Source: Alistipes sp. (lineage in GTDB: Bacteria; Bacteroidota; Bacteroidia; Bacteroidales; Rikenellaceae). Taken from it: a stretch of DNA of 35,366 nucleotides. The stretch is taken from contig JAHHQL010000018.1 of the NCBI GenBank assembly GCA_020026415.1, positions 1 to 35,366 of the forward strand. The letters are read 5' to 3'. The first letter of the stretch is position 1. Every line of letters begins with the position of its first letter. The position numbers and the translations under genes were made by a program. The notes beneath the pieces are model-generated. The model did no database searches and was not told where the DNA came from. It saw nothing but the letters and a program-made list of their open reading frames with translations. Positions 7,897 to 14,610 of this stretch are shown here, piece by piece.

Positions 7897-9351
7897 TTAT
7901 TTGGCCTCTGCGGGGTTGTATTTGTAGCGGAATGCGAATGCGAACGCGATGGCCACGGCCAACGAGTAGGCGGCAAAGATGAACCACGAGTGGGGGAATG
8001 CGAAGCAATCGACCACCACGCCGGCGATATACGAGCCGATGAACGCACCGAAACCGTTGGTCATGATCATGAATACGCCCTGTGCCGACGAGCGGATGTC
8101 GGACGAAGTCTCCTGATCGACGAACAGCGAACCCGATATGTTGAAGAAGTCGAATGCCACGCCGTAAACGATCATCGAGAGGACGAGCATCCATGCACCT
8201 GCGCCCGGATTACCGAAGCCCAGCAGTCCGAAACGCAATACCCATGCGATCATCGAGATCAGCATCACCTTCTTGATGCCGAAACGCTTCAGGAAGAACG
8301 GGATGAGCAGGATGCACAAGGTTTCGGATACCTGCGACAGCGAGATCAGAATGGTCGATTGGCGGACGATCAGCGAATCGGCATATTCGGGCAGTTTGCC
8401 GAAACTCGATATGTAAGGATCGGCAAAGGCGTTGGTGATCTGGAGCGACATGCCGAGCATCATCGAGAAGATGAAGAAGATCGCCATCTTACGCTGTTTG
8501 AACAGCGAGAAGGCTCTCAGACCGAAGGTGTCGATCCACGACTGCTGTCTGACGTTGCGATTGACGGGGCAGGCGGGCAGCGTGAACGAATAAACGGCCA
8601 GCACGAGCGACAGGAATGCCGAGAAGAGCAACTGCCACGGCGTGTATTTCAACTGTACGGGCTTGTTGTTCACTTCGGGAATTTTCAGTTTCGAGAGCGT
8701 CAGGATGTTGGCGTTCTTTTCGAGTTTTTTTGCGGGTTTGGCAAGTTCCAGACGGAGCGTCTTTTTTTCGGCGTTGTCGGTCGAGGAAACCGCCTCGGTA
8801 CCGGACGGGGTGGCATCCTTTACGACGGTTGCGAGTTCCGTCTTGGCGGGTTCGCCCTTGAGCGGAGCAAAGCCGAAATCACGATCCACCACCACAAGGC
8901 TCACGAACCACATGGCGGCGATGAAACCCACCGTACCCCATACACGGATCGGCGGGAATGCCTTCACGGTGTCGAGTTTGGCTTTGGTCAGTGCGTTGAA
9001 CGCCACGGAGTTCGACAGGGCGATGGTCGGCATGTAGAACATCACGCTCAACAGCACGGCTATATATAGGGTATTATAGCCGGTCTGCGTGGCACCGTAG
9101 GCCAAAAAAATGCCCGCCAGCAGATGGCAGATACCCAGAAGTTTTTGAGCCGGAATGAAGCGGTCGGCCAGTACGCCCATGATTGCGGGCATGAACAGCG
9201 AGGCGATACCCATCGTTGCAAAGAAGGTCGCAATCTGACCTCCTTCGAAGTGGAGGGTGCTCGAACAATAGGTTCCCAAGGTGATCAGCCATGCACCCCA
9301 TACAGCGTACTGCAAAAAGTTCATGATGATCAAACGAAATTTAATTCCCAT
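7897..9351 (-). CDS. MFS nucleoside permease (NupG/XapB-like)
   Basis: A 484-residue inner-membrane transporter of the nucleoside:proton symporter family. The N-terminus MNFLQYAVWGAWLITLGTY (residues 10-28) and the GVLADRF loop (59-65) are characteristic, and about twelve hydrophobic helices are present. Typical NupG-like proteins are near 420 residues. The excess is mostly a charged, Lys/Glu/Ala-rich segment at about 156-245, between helices 6 and 7 (containing AKTELATVVKDATPSGTEAV). A purine-salvage role would fit the PfkB kinase in the same window, though they are 6.6 kb apart and not in one operon. A TATCTTTG box (9403-9410) lies upstream on the minus strand. Confidence 0.9.
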   Translation of the reverse strand: MGIKFRLIIMNFLQYAVWGAWLITLGTYCSSTLHFEGGQIATFFATMGIASLFMPAIMGVLADRFIPAQKLLGICHLLAGIFLAYGATQTGYNTLYIAVLLSVMFYMPTIALSNSVAFNALTKAKLDTVKAFPPIRVWGTVGFIAAMWFVSLVVVDRDFGFAPLKGEPAKTELATVVKDATPSGTEAVSSTDNAEKKTLRLELAKPAKKLEKNANILTLSKLKIPEVNNKPVQLKYTPWQLLFSAFLSLVLAVYSFTLPACPVNRNVRQQSWIDTFGLRAFSLFKQRKMAIFFIFSMMLGMSLQITNAFADPYISSFGKLPEYADSLIVRQSTILISLSQVSETLCILLIPFFLKRFGIKKVMLISMIAWVLRFGLLGFGNPGAGAWMLVLSMIVYGVAFDFFNISGSLFVDQETSSDIRSSAQGVFMIMTNGFGAFIGSYIAGVVVDCFAFPHSWFIFAAYSLAVAIAFAFAFRYKYNPAEAK

Positions 9352-9402
9352 ATTACATTGATTTAGATTAATTTAATATTTTCAGTGTTAAAAGCCACAA
9401 AA

Positions 9403-9410
9403 CAAAGATA
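9403..9410 (-). promoter_or_regulatory. -7 box of the permease gene
   Basis: Minus-strand TATCTTTG, a full consensus match 51 nt before the start codon. No clear -33 TTTG was found at 19-20 nt. Confidence 0.4.
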
Positions 9411-9429
9411 CATTTTTTTTGTGATTTTC

Positions 9430-9460
9430 TTTGGAGAATAGATTTTTTTATCTACTTTTG
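9430..9460 (+). promoter_or_regulatory. Promoter of tRNA-Gln
   Basis: TTTG at 9430-9433 and TACTTTTG at 9453-9460 with a 19-nt gap, an ideal Bacteroidetes housekeeping promoter. The tRNA starts 22 nt after the -7 box. Confidence 0.7.
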
Positions 9461-9482
9461 CATCGTCAAAACAAAAGGACAT

Positions 9483-9553
9483 TGAGCTATGGTGTAATGG
9501 TAACACAACAGATTCTGGTCCTGTTATTCCAGGTTCGAATCCTGGTAGCTCAA
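9483..9553 (+). tRNA. tRNA-Gln (anticodon CTG)
   Basis: A full cloverleaf can be drawn: acceptor TGAGCTA/TAGCTCA, D arm GTG...CAC, anticodon stem ACAGA/CCTGT with loop TTCTGGT (anticodon CTG, reading CAG), T arm CCAGG-TTCGAAT-CCTGG. The last anticodon-stem pair is an A-C mismatch. Position 1-72 is a weak T-A pair, as is common for Gln tRNAs. The discriminator is A and CCA is not encoded. Confidence 0.96.
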
Positions 9554-9555
9554 CG

Positions 9556-9586
9556 AAGACTGATGATTTTCATCAGTCTTTTTTTT
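9556..9586 (+). terminator. Terminator after tRNA-Gln
   Basis: 11-bp perfect stem (AAGACTGATGA, 3-nt loop, complement) followed by a T run, starting 3 nt after the tRNA. Confidence 0.88.
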
Positions 9587-9592
9587 GTTTCA

Positions 9593-9638
9593 GGGTTTGC
9601 GAAACGCCTTCGGGGAAGGGGATGCAACCCTTTTTTTT
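9593..9638 (+). terminator. Second hairpin with T run downstream of tRNA-Gln
   Basis: GGGTT-t-GC pairs with GCAACCC (one bulge) around an inner CCTTC/GAAGG hairpin, followed by eight T. It may be a back-up terminator or the end of a short RNA. Confidence 0.45.
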
Positions 9639-9925
9639 GTCGTGCACAGCGGGTGATTCTGTTAAAAATCATGTCCGACGTGGGGTTCTCCGCAGTCGGA
9701 TTTTCCTAAAGATCAGTGCGTATCCTGTCCCGTTTTTTTGCAACGTCCCGCCGTCGGGTGGAAAAATGCAAACTTTTTTTCCGGTCAAGTTTTTTCGCTT
9801 GTCGGATCGGGTCTGTTTTCCGCTCCGAAAAGAATCGGTAAATTCCCGAATAAGACGAATTTATGAATAAATAAGATTCTTCAAACAATTGAAACGGAAA
9901 ATCATTTTTATTTAAGATTTTTGAT
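9639..9925. other. Intergenic, no gene seen
   Basis: About 290 nt between the tRNA-Gln terminators and the promoter of the peptide/fimbrillin unit. The first half is mixed and the second half is AT-rich. Short open frames here have no recognisable product and overlap the hairpins. A weak hairpin (CCCG-ccgt-CGGG, about 9747-9758) is the only structure seen. Confidence 0.4.
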
Positions 9926-9956
9926 TTTGATTTGTTTGGAGAAAAGGTTAATTTTG
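9926..9956 (+). promoter_or_regulatory. Promoter of the peptide/fimbrillin operon
   Basis: TTTG at 9926-9929 and TAATTTTG at 9949-9956, separated by 19 nt, match both consensus boxes. The predicted leader to the 50-residue peptide gene is about 65 nt. Confidence 0.65.
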
Positions 9957-10026
9957 CATATCAATAGTTAAAGGGAAATCCCTCATAAATATTTTTGAAT
10001 CAAACGAACTATTAATATAAAAAAAG

Positions 10027-10179
10027 ATGAGAAAAAATGAACGTTACAATGCTCCCGCCATCGAGGTAGTCGAGATCGCGGTAGAGCAGGGCTTTGCTGG
10101 ATCGACTCCCAAATTGGAATGGGGCGAAGACAATGGTGCTGGTGGCAATCTTGATGGCGGTTATGATTACGAACTTTAA
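10027..10179 (+). CDS. Small acidic Gly-rich peptide (50 aa)
   Basis: ATG at 10027 to TAA at 10179, 50 residues: a charged start (MRKNERYNAPA), a central IEVVEIAVEQGFAGS segment and an acidic, Gly/Asn-rich tail (GEDNGAGGNLDGGYDYEL). There is no signal peptide and no Cys. Short proteins of this look, with an EVVE-EQGFA core, recur upstream of surface-lipoprotein and fimbrillin genes in Bacteroidales from memory, usually as hypothetical proteins. The tail resembles the diffuse C-termini of ribosomal peptide precursors, but no modifying enzyme sits beside it. It has its own good promoter and stops 10 nt before the fimbrillin-like gene, so the two are almost surely co-expressed. The function is not known. 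Confidence 0.78.
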   Translation: MRKNERYNAPAIEVVEIAVEQGFAGSTPKLEWGEDNGAGGNLDGGYDYEL

Positions 10180-10189
10180 AAAGGGTTGC

Positions 10190-12454
10190 ATGATGAAACG
10201 AATACTCTATTCTTTGGCGAGCATTGCCTGTGCGGCAATGGCGTTTACATCGTGTTCGAATGATGACGCGATGGAGGGTAATGTTCCCGAACCCGTGATG
10301 CAGGTCACGATCGAGGCAGGAACTCCCGAAGTTGAAGCAGAAACCCGTACCGAGTTGAGCGGTACGATCCCCATGTGGTCGGTCGGTGATAAGATCGCTG
10401 TCATGACCCAGGACAATTCTTTTAAAACTTTGACAAGTAGCGCAACTGCTGCATCTAAAACGACTACCTTTACGGGTACCGTTCCGATGGGTACAACGAC
10501 GCTCTATCCGTTCTATCCGAGTAAAAACGAAGGTAAGAATGCAGAAAATAATGTTAAAATGGACATTCCTGCCTTGCAGTATCCTACCGAAACGAGTTTT
10601 GACGGTGCTGCCGATATGCTGATCGGAAAACCGATCGCTGTTACGGACGGTGTGGATGTCGCTACTTTGAAAACCCAGTTTGCCCGTGTAATCGGTGTGC
10701 TGAAGGTGAATGTCAAGGGTGCCATTAACGGTGAGAAGTTGGAATCGCTGTCGGTTTCGGTTGATAAATCCGAGGCTGCGGGTTTCGCAGGTCGCGTTTC
10801 CCTTGATGTGCGAAACTCGATGGGTTTGACCTCGCTTTATTATAATAAATCGCTGAAGGTTTCGGCCGAGTATGCTTCCGAAAATCAGTTTGCATTGAAT
10901 GGTACGAACGGTGCTTACTTGTGCGTATATCCGCAGACGCTGGCCGCAGGTACAATCCTTACCATAAGCGGTACGACCGCAGGTCATAACTTCAAGAAGG
11001 TGATCACGTTGAAGAACCCGATCGAGATTCTGCCGGGTAAACTGACCAATTTGAATGTTACGCTGAATGCCGAGCATATTTCTATTCGCACATCGGGTGC
11101 CGTTCTGCCTTTTGTAGATGATTTCTCGTGGTTGCACACGGGAAAGGTTTCTATCGATTCCTCGAAGGGAAAATACACCAACGGTACTAACCTTTACTGT
11201 GACAACTTAAAAGAATTACGAATAGGTGTTTCGAAACATGGTGGATCTATCGAAACCAAATTCTTGAATTTGAGCAAGCCTTATACGATTAAAGTTACGG
11301 CTAAAGCTTATGGATCGGATAATTCCAATTTGATTATTACCGTTGGCAATGTTACGAAAACGGAGACGCTGACAGCGACCGCTCAGGAGTTTGTAATTCC
11401 GATGCCTGCCGCTACCGAGAACGAGAAAATTAAATTCGCAACGGAGGATGCCGGTGATCGCCGTTTATATATCCAGCGTATTGAAGTCCTCGATGGTCAG
11501 GGCGGTGACGTGGTAGTACCTTCGATTATCAATGTTACGACTACTTCGCCTATTGCGATGGGTTGGATTGGCGGTATGGGTGAGATCAACTATACGATCG
11601 AAAACCCCAAACAAGGTGTTACGATTGCGGCAACAACGACCGATAATTGGATTACCAATATTAATACATCGGTTGAGGGTACAATTTCGTTCGAGGTTGT
11701 TGCAAATGAAACCGGCAAAGTGCGTACGGGTGATATTAAGTTGTCTTATGGTGAAGCCGAACCCAAGACGGTAGAGGTAAAGCAGGATCTCAAGAAAGAT
11801 CCCGTGCTGATTGTTGCCGATCAGACCATCAAATCGGATGCAGGTACTTATACGTTCAGCTATCAGGTGGAGAATCCCGACGGATCAACGATGCAGGCCG
11901 CTTCGACCGATGCTTGGATTAGCGCGGTTAATGCTTCGGTTGCAGGTGAAATTTCGTTCACGGTTACTGCGAACGATACGGGCGTAGTACGTACGGGAAC
12001 GATCACGCTGACCTATGGCGCAATTACCAAAACGGTGAAAATTACGCAGGAGCCTGCGGGTGTTGCTGCCGAAACCACGGTTACGATTACGGCTCAGCAG
12101 CTCGGTGATGGTGGTTTGAATCAAGAGGTGAAAACTGAAAAAACAGTTACGATTGGTGATTTGACCTTTAGATTTAAAAATGAAGGAGGCACTGCAAATA
12201 GTATGCCCGTTTATAATAATAAAGGTCATCATATCCGTATTTATACGGGTGATCTATTGACAATTTCGAGTGTTGATGGTACCAAGACGATCAAGAAAGT
12301 TGTATTTAATAGAGTGGAGAAATCGGGAATGTTTGAGGATGTTGATGTTCCCTCGGCTCTGGCTTCTCTTGAATGGATTGTTAGCAAGAATGTGTTGAAT
12401 TTGAAAGCAACTGCACAACTTCGTTTTGATAAGATTACGGTTACCTATGAATAA
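10190..12454 (+). CDS. Fimbrillin-like lipoprotein with two BACON domains
   Basis: A 754-residue surface or periplasmic lipoprotein. Start chosen at ATG 10190 (the next ATG, 10193, is equally possible) because a signal peptide follows at once and ends in a lipobox with Cys22 (AFTSC, then SNDD, a surface-export-like acidic stretch). Residues about 30-297 look like the fimbrillin/Mfa-like fold (early AETRTELSGTIPMWSVGDKI). About 298-440 is a beta-rich jelly-roll type region. About 445-532 and 535-622 are tandem BACON-type repeats, with matching DNWITNIN/DAWISAVN and TGKVRTGDI/TGVVRTGTI. About 625-754 is a C-terminal beta domain. BACON domains often bind mucin or glycan in Bacteroidetes. The role is probably adhesion or glycan contact. 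The last 350 nt are poorer in GC than the rest. Confidence 0.85.
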   Translation: MMKRILYSLASIACAAMAFTSCSNDDAMEGNVPEPVMQVTIEAGTPEVEAETRTELSGTIPMWSVGDKIAVMTQDNSFKTLTSSATAASKTTTFTGTVPMGTTTLYPFYPSKNEGKNAENNVKMDIPALQYPTETSFDGAADMLIGKPIAVTDGVDVATLKTQFARVIGVLKVNVKGAINGEKLESLSVSVDKSEAAGFAGRVSLDVRNSMGLTSLYYNKSLKVSAEYASENQFALNGTNGAYLCVYPQTLAAGTILTISGTTAGHNFKKVITLKNPIEILPGKLTNLNVTLNAEHISIRTSGAVLPFVDDFSWLHTGKVSIDSSKGKYTNGTNLYCDNLKELRIGVSKHGGSIETKFLNLSKPYTIKVTAKAYGSDNSNLIITVGNVTKTETLTATAQEFVIPMPAATENEKIKFATEDAGDRRLYIQRIEVLDGQGGDVVVPSIINVTTTSPIAMGWIGGMGEINYTIENPKQGVTIAATTTDNWITNINTSVEGTISFEVVANETGKVRTGDIKLSYGEAEPKTVEVKQDLKKDPVLIVADQTIKSDAGTYTFSYQVENPDGSTMQAASTDAWISAVNASVAGEISFTVTANDTGVVRTGTITLTYGAITKTVKITQEPAGVAAETTVTITAQQLGDGGLNQEVKTEKTVTIGDLTFRFKNEGGTANSMPVYNNKGHHIRIYTGDLLTISSVDGTKTIKKVVFNRVEKSGMFEDVDVPSALASLEWIVSKNVLNLKATAQLRFDKITVTYE

Positions 12455-12474
12455 TCGTTGAATTGTTCTTTATT

Positions 12475-12507
12475 GAGGTTCGGCCTTTGGGTCGAACCTC
12501 TTTTTTT
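12475..12507 (+). terminator. Terminator after the fimbrillin-like gene
   Basis: GAGGTTCG (12475-12482) pairs with CGAACCTC (12493-12500), with further inner pairs, then seven T. Confidence 0.88.
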
Positions 12508-12572
12508 GTGCCTTATCAAATGGTTTGTATGGCTTTTTATAAAAGGGAAGGTGTACTACATCCTTTTTTTGC

Positions 12573-12603
12573 TTGATATTGTGTATAAATAATAGTATAT
12601 TTG
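12573..12603 (+). promoter_or_regulatory. Candidate promoter of the low-GC two-gene cassette
   Basis: TATATTTG (12596-12603) fully matches TAnnTTTG, and TTG (12573-12575) lies 20 nt upstream. The start codon is 57 nt beyond. The surrounding AT-richness raises the chance of a random match. Confidence 0.45.
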
Positions 12604-12660
12604 ATATGTTGTGTATGAAAAATTTTGAAATTAAATAAGTTCTTATAATATTTTAATCTA

Positions 12661-13377
12661 ATGACTAAAGTTAACACCTCTCTTTTTAAAAGTTCTAAAG
12701 AGTATGTATGTTGGATTGATATCATGGGTACAAAAAATACTATGTCTGAATCTTTCCAAAAAGCGGCAAATTTTATATTGAAGTTTCATAGTTGTGTGAT
12801 AGATGCGGTTAAGAATGAAAAGGATGTATCATATTATCCTCTCATGGATGGCGTATTTATTACAGCGTCTAATAATGAGGTTATTCGAAGAATTATTGAT
12901 AATATTTTTTCGAATGTTGCCGAGATATTTTTGTCGGAACAGAAGCATGGACATAGATTTATAATAAAGGGATCGTTAGCTTTTGGAGATATTGCACATG
13001 GAATAAAAATAAATGAGCAAATTTGTCCAAATTTGGCGTCTGAAGATGATTATAAACGTGCAATTATGTGTGGATTACCTATGATTCAGGCGTTTACGGC
13101 AGAGCATGTTGCTCCTCCGTTTGGTGTGTATATTCATGAATCTGCAAGAACTCCACAAGATCTTCAGGGTAAATATTATAATTGGTTGCCGTATAAGGGT
13201 AATGAATTAAAAAATAAACTGTTGAAGCGTATTATATCCTATTTTAATTGGTGTGGTTATTTTAATCAGTATTTGGAGATGGATCCTAATAAAATTGCGT
13301 TATATAAAAAATTGGCTCAAGAATATTTTACTAATCATATGGAGAGCGATAAGGAGGATAATCCATGGGATAAGTAA
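12661..13377 (+). CDS. Divergent class III nucleotidyl cyclase-like protein
   Basis: A 238-residue soluble protein with no signal or membrane segment. I read it as a distant cyclase-homology fold: a first strand with D20 in WIDIMG (class III enzymes have FxDIxGF), then D63 in YPLMDGVFIT. The gap of 43 residues is close to that between the two metal-binding Asp residues of class III cyclases. RFIIKGSLAFGDIAHG (99-114) takes the place of the Gly-rich hairpin, and CGLPMIQAFTAEH (137-149) that of GxxVNxAxRLE. The usual Asn and Arg of that last motif are Ile142 and Thr146, so any catalysis must differ from canonical adenylate cyclases, or be lost. The DNA is near 30% GC, unlike its neighbours, so recent transfer is likely. 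It is paired with the next gene. Confidence 0.6.
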   Translation: MTKVNTSLFKSSKEYVCWIDIMGTKNTMSESFQKAANFILKFHSCVIDAVKNEKDVSYYPLMDGVFITASNNEVIRRIIDNIFSNVAEIFLSEQKHGHRFIIKGSLAFGDIAHGIKINEQICPNLASEDDYKRAIMCGLPMIQAFTAEHVAPPFGVYIHESARTPQDLQGKYYNWLPYKGNELKNKLLKRIISYFNWCGYFNQYLEMDPNKIALYKKLAQEYFTNHMESDKEDNPWDK

Positions 13378-13438
13378 GAGAAAATTTATCATTGGAAAAG
13401 ATTAAAGCGATAGGTTAAAGATTGTAAGTTTGATTGAT

Positions 13439-14404
13439 ATGACTAATATTTCTATTCTTGATTTGAATACTATCCAACTTCATTATTGGTTTAATGATGG
13501 TGGCCATACAATGGATGCGGTCGTTTTTAATAAATGTGAGAGTGAATTTTTAGGGATCGCAAAAGAAATCGCTCAAAAATTAAAGGTTGATCTTGAAATA
13601 GAGACAGAGCCTTTGGGTGAAGGTGGTTTGCGAAGTTGGTTTAGATTTACAACTAAAGGTAAAGATGCACTTAAAGTTGGAATAGTATTGTATGTTATTA
13701 CCAATATCGTTTGCGGACCTATTTCAACAACTATTGATGTGCTTACTCGTAAGGCGATTGATTCCTACTTCGAAAATGAGGAGATAACGCAATTATTGGA
13801 GCAAAAGAAAATTGCTGAATTAAAATTTGATATCGCAAAAATTGAGGCTGAAACAAAGAAGTTAAGTGCGAATATTGATGAAAATAAAGTTGAAAAGAAG
13901 CGTTCAAATTATTATGAGTATTTAAAATCTTGTGATAAGATTACAAAATTATCTGTTAGCGTTACTGATAGTTTCAAGAATGATGTTTTTTTTAGAAAAG
14001 AAGTTAAAAGGATTGATTTCCAGAATTATATCATGACATCTGATGATCTTGAACCTGATGAAGATGAAAACGCAATAATAGAAATCATTTCTCCTGTATT
14101 GAAAAAAGGAAAATATAAATGGTCTGGAATTTATAATGGAGAGGTGATTCAGTTTGCTATGAAATCTAATGAGTTTAAAACATTAGTACAGACAGGACGT
14201 ATTGTCTTTAAAAATGGGTCTTCAATGAATTGTCATTTGATAATGCATAAGAAAATTAATACAGAAGGGATTGTTAAGATTTCTGGGTATGAGGTCGTTT
14301 TTGTAAATAATTATTTTGAAAACGGAGAGCCGATAGAAACGCCAGAGTATAAACGTAAGCAAGCTAAAAAAGAGGCAGAACGAAGACAACTTGTACTATT
14401 TTAA
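13439..14404 (+). CDS. Unknown protein, one hydrophobic segment and coiled coil
   Basis: Not recognised. 321 residues from ATG 13439; a TTG nine bases earlier is in frame but less likely. Residues 1-72 are a mixed alpha/beta domain (LHYWFNDGGHTMDA, EIETEPLGEGGLRSWFRF). About 78-101 is one hydrophobic stretch (VGIVLYVITNIVCGPIS), a possible membrane anchor. About 112-156 is a highly charged coiled coil. About 205-295 is a beta-rich domain with the pattern KGKYKWSGIYNGEVIQFAMK and SGYEVVFV. The tail is Lys/Glu/Arg-rich. It lies 61 nt after the cyclase-like gene, same strand, same AT-rich composition, no terminator between, so they form a pair. It could be a membrane effector controlled by its neighbour, or a sensor; that is speculation. 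Confidence 0.7.
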   Translation: MTNISILDLNTIQLHYWFNDGGHTMDAVVFNKCESEFLGIAKEIAQKLKVDLEIETEPLGEGGLRSWFRFTTKGKDALKVGIVLYVITNIVCGPISTTIDVLTRKAIDSYFENEEITQLLEQKKIAELKFDIAKIEAETKKLSANIDENKVEKKRSNYYEYLKSCDKITKLSVSVTDSFKNDVFFRKEVKRIDFQNYIMTSDDLEPDEDENAIIEIISPVLKKGKYKWSGIYNGEVIQFAMKSNEFKTLVQTGRIVFKNGSSMNCHLIMHKKINTEGIVKISGYEVVFVNNYFENGEPIETPEYKRKQAKKEAERRQLVLF

Positions 14405-14433
14405 AGAGAAAATTCCTCGCAAAAAGACATGAA

Positions 14434-14463
14434 AAAAGGGAAGAATGAAAATTCTTCCCTTTT
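14434..14463. terminator. Bidirectional terminator for the low-GC cassette and tRNA-Leu
   Basis: Perfect 13-bp stem (AAAAGGGAAGAAT, 4-nt loop, complement) with A/T runs on both sides. On the plus strand it ends the cassette; on the minus strand it starts at the last base of the tRNA-Leu CCA. Confidence 0.88.
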
Positions 14464-14465
14464 GG

Positions 14466-14549
14466 TACCCGGAGCCGGGATCGAACCGGCACAGTATTGC
14501 TACCATTGGTGTTTGAGACCAACGCGTCTACCAATTCCGCCATCCGGGC
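14466..14549 (-). tRNA. tRNA-Leu (anticodon CAA)
   Basis: Minus strand: acceptor GCCCGGA/TCCGGGT (one G-T pair), D arm with AATTGGTAGAC, anticodon stem TTGGT/ACCAA around CTCAAAC (anticodon CAA, reading TTG), a long class II variable arm, T arm GCCGG-TTCGATC-CCGGC, and discriminator A. The next three bases are CCA (14463-14465), so the 3' end may be encoded. Its 3' end faces the AT-rich cassette. Confidence 0.96.
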
Positions 14550-14576
14550 GGCGCGCCTTTTGATTTAAAGGCGTTG

Positions 14577-14607
14577 CAAAGATAGCGAGTTTTTTCCGTT
14601 CTGCAAA
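14577..14607 (-). promoter_or_regulatory. Promoter of tRNA-Leu
   Basis: Minus-strand TTTG (14604-14607) and TATCTTTG (14577-14584) with a 19-nt gap, full matches to both boxes. It fits exactly between the uvrC stop and the tRNA. Confidence 0.75.
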
Positions 14608-14610
14608 TTT

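Noticed and set aside
9431..9709. 92-codon open frame at 9431-9709
   Set aside because: Runs through tRNA-Gln and two terminators.
9983..11137. 384-codon open frame antisense to the fimbrillin gene
   Set aside because: Overlaps both the small peptide gene and the signal peptide region; no recognisable protein.
12508..12660. Possible attachment-site copy of the tRNA-Leu 3' end on the far side of the AT-rich cassette
   Set aside because: The tRNA 3' sequence (GTTCGATCCCGGCTCCGGG) or its complement was not found here; only a short AAAAGGGAAG similarity to the terminator, which is too simple to count.
12661..14404. Toxin-antitoxin reading of the low-GC gene pair
   Set aside because: Both proteins (238 and 321 residues) are larger than most such pairs, neither resembles a known toxin or DNA-binding antitoxin, and the cyclase-like motifs explain the first better.
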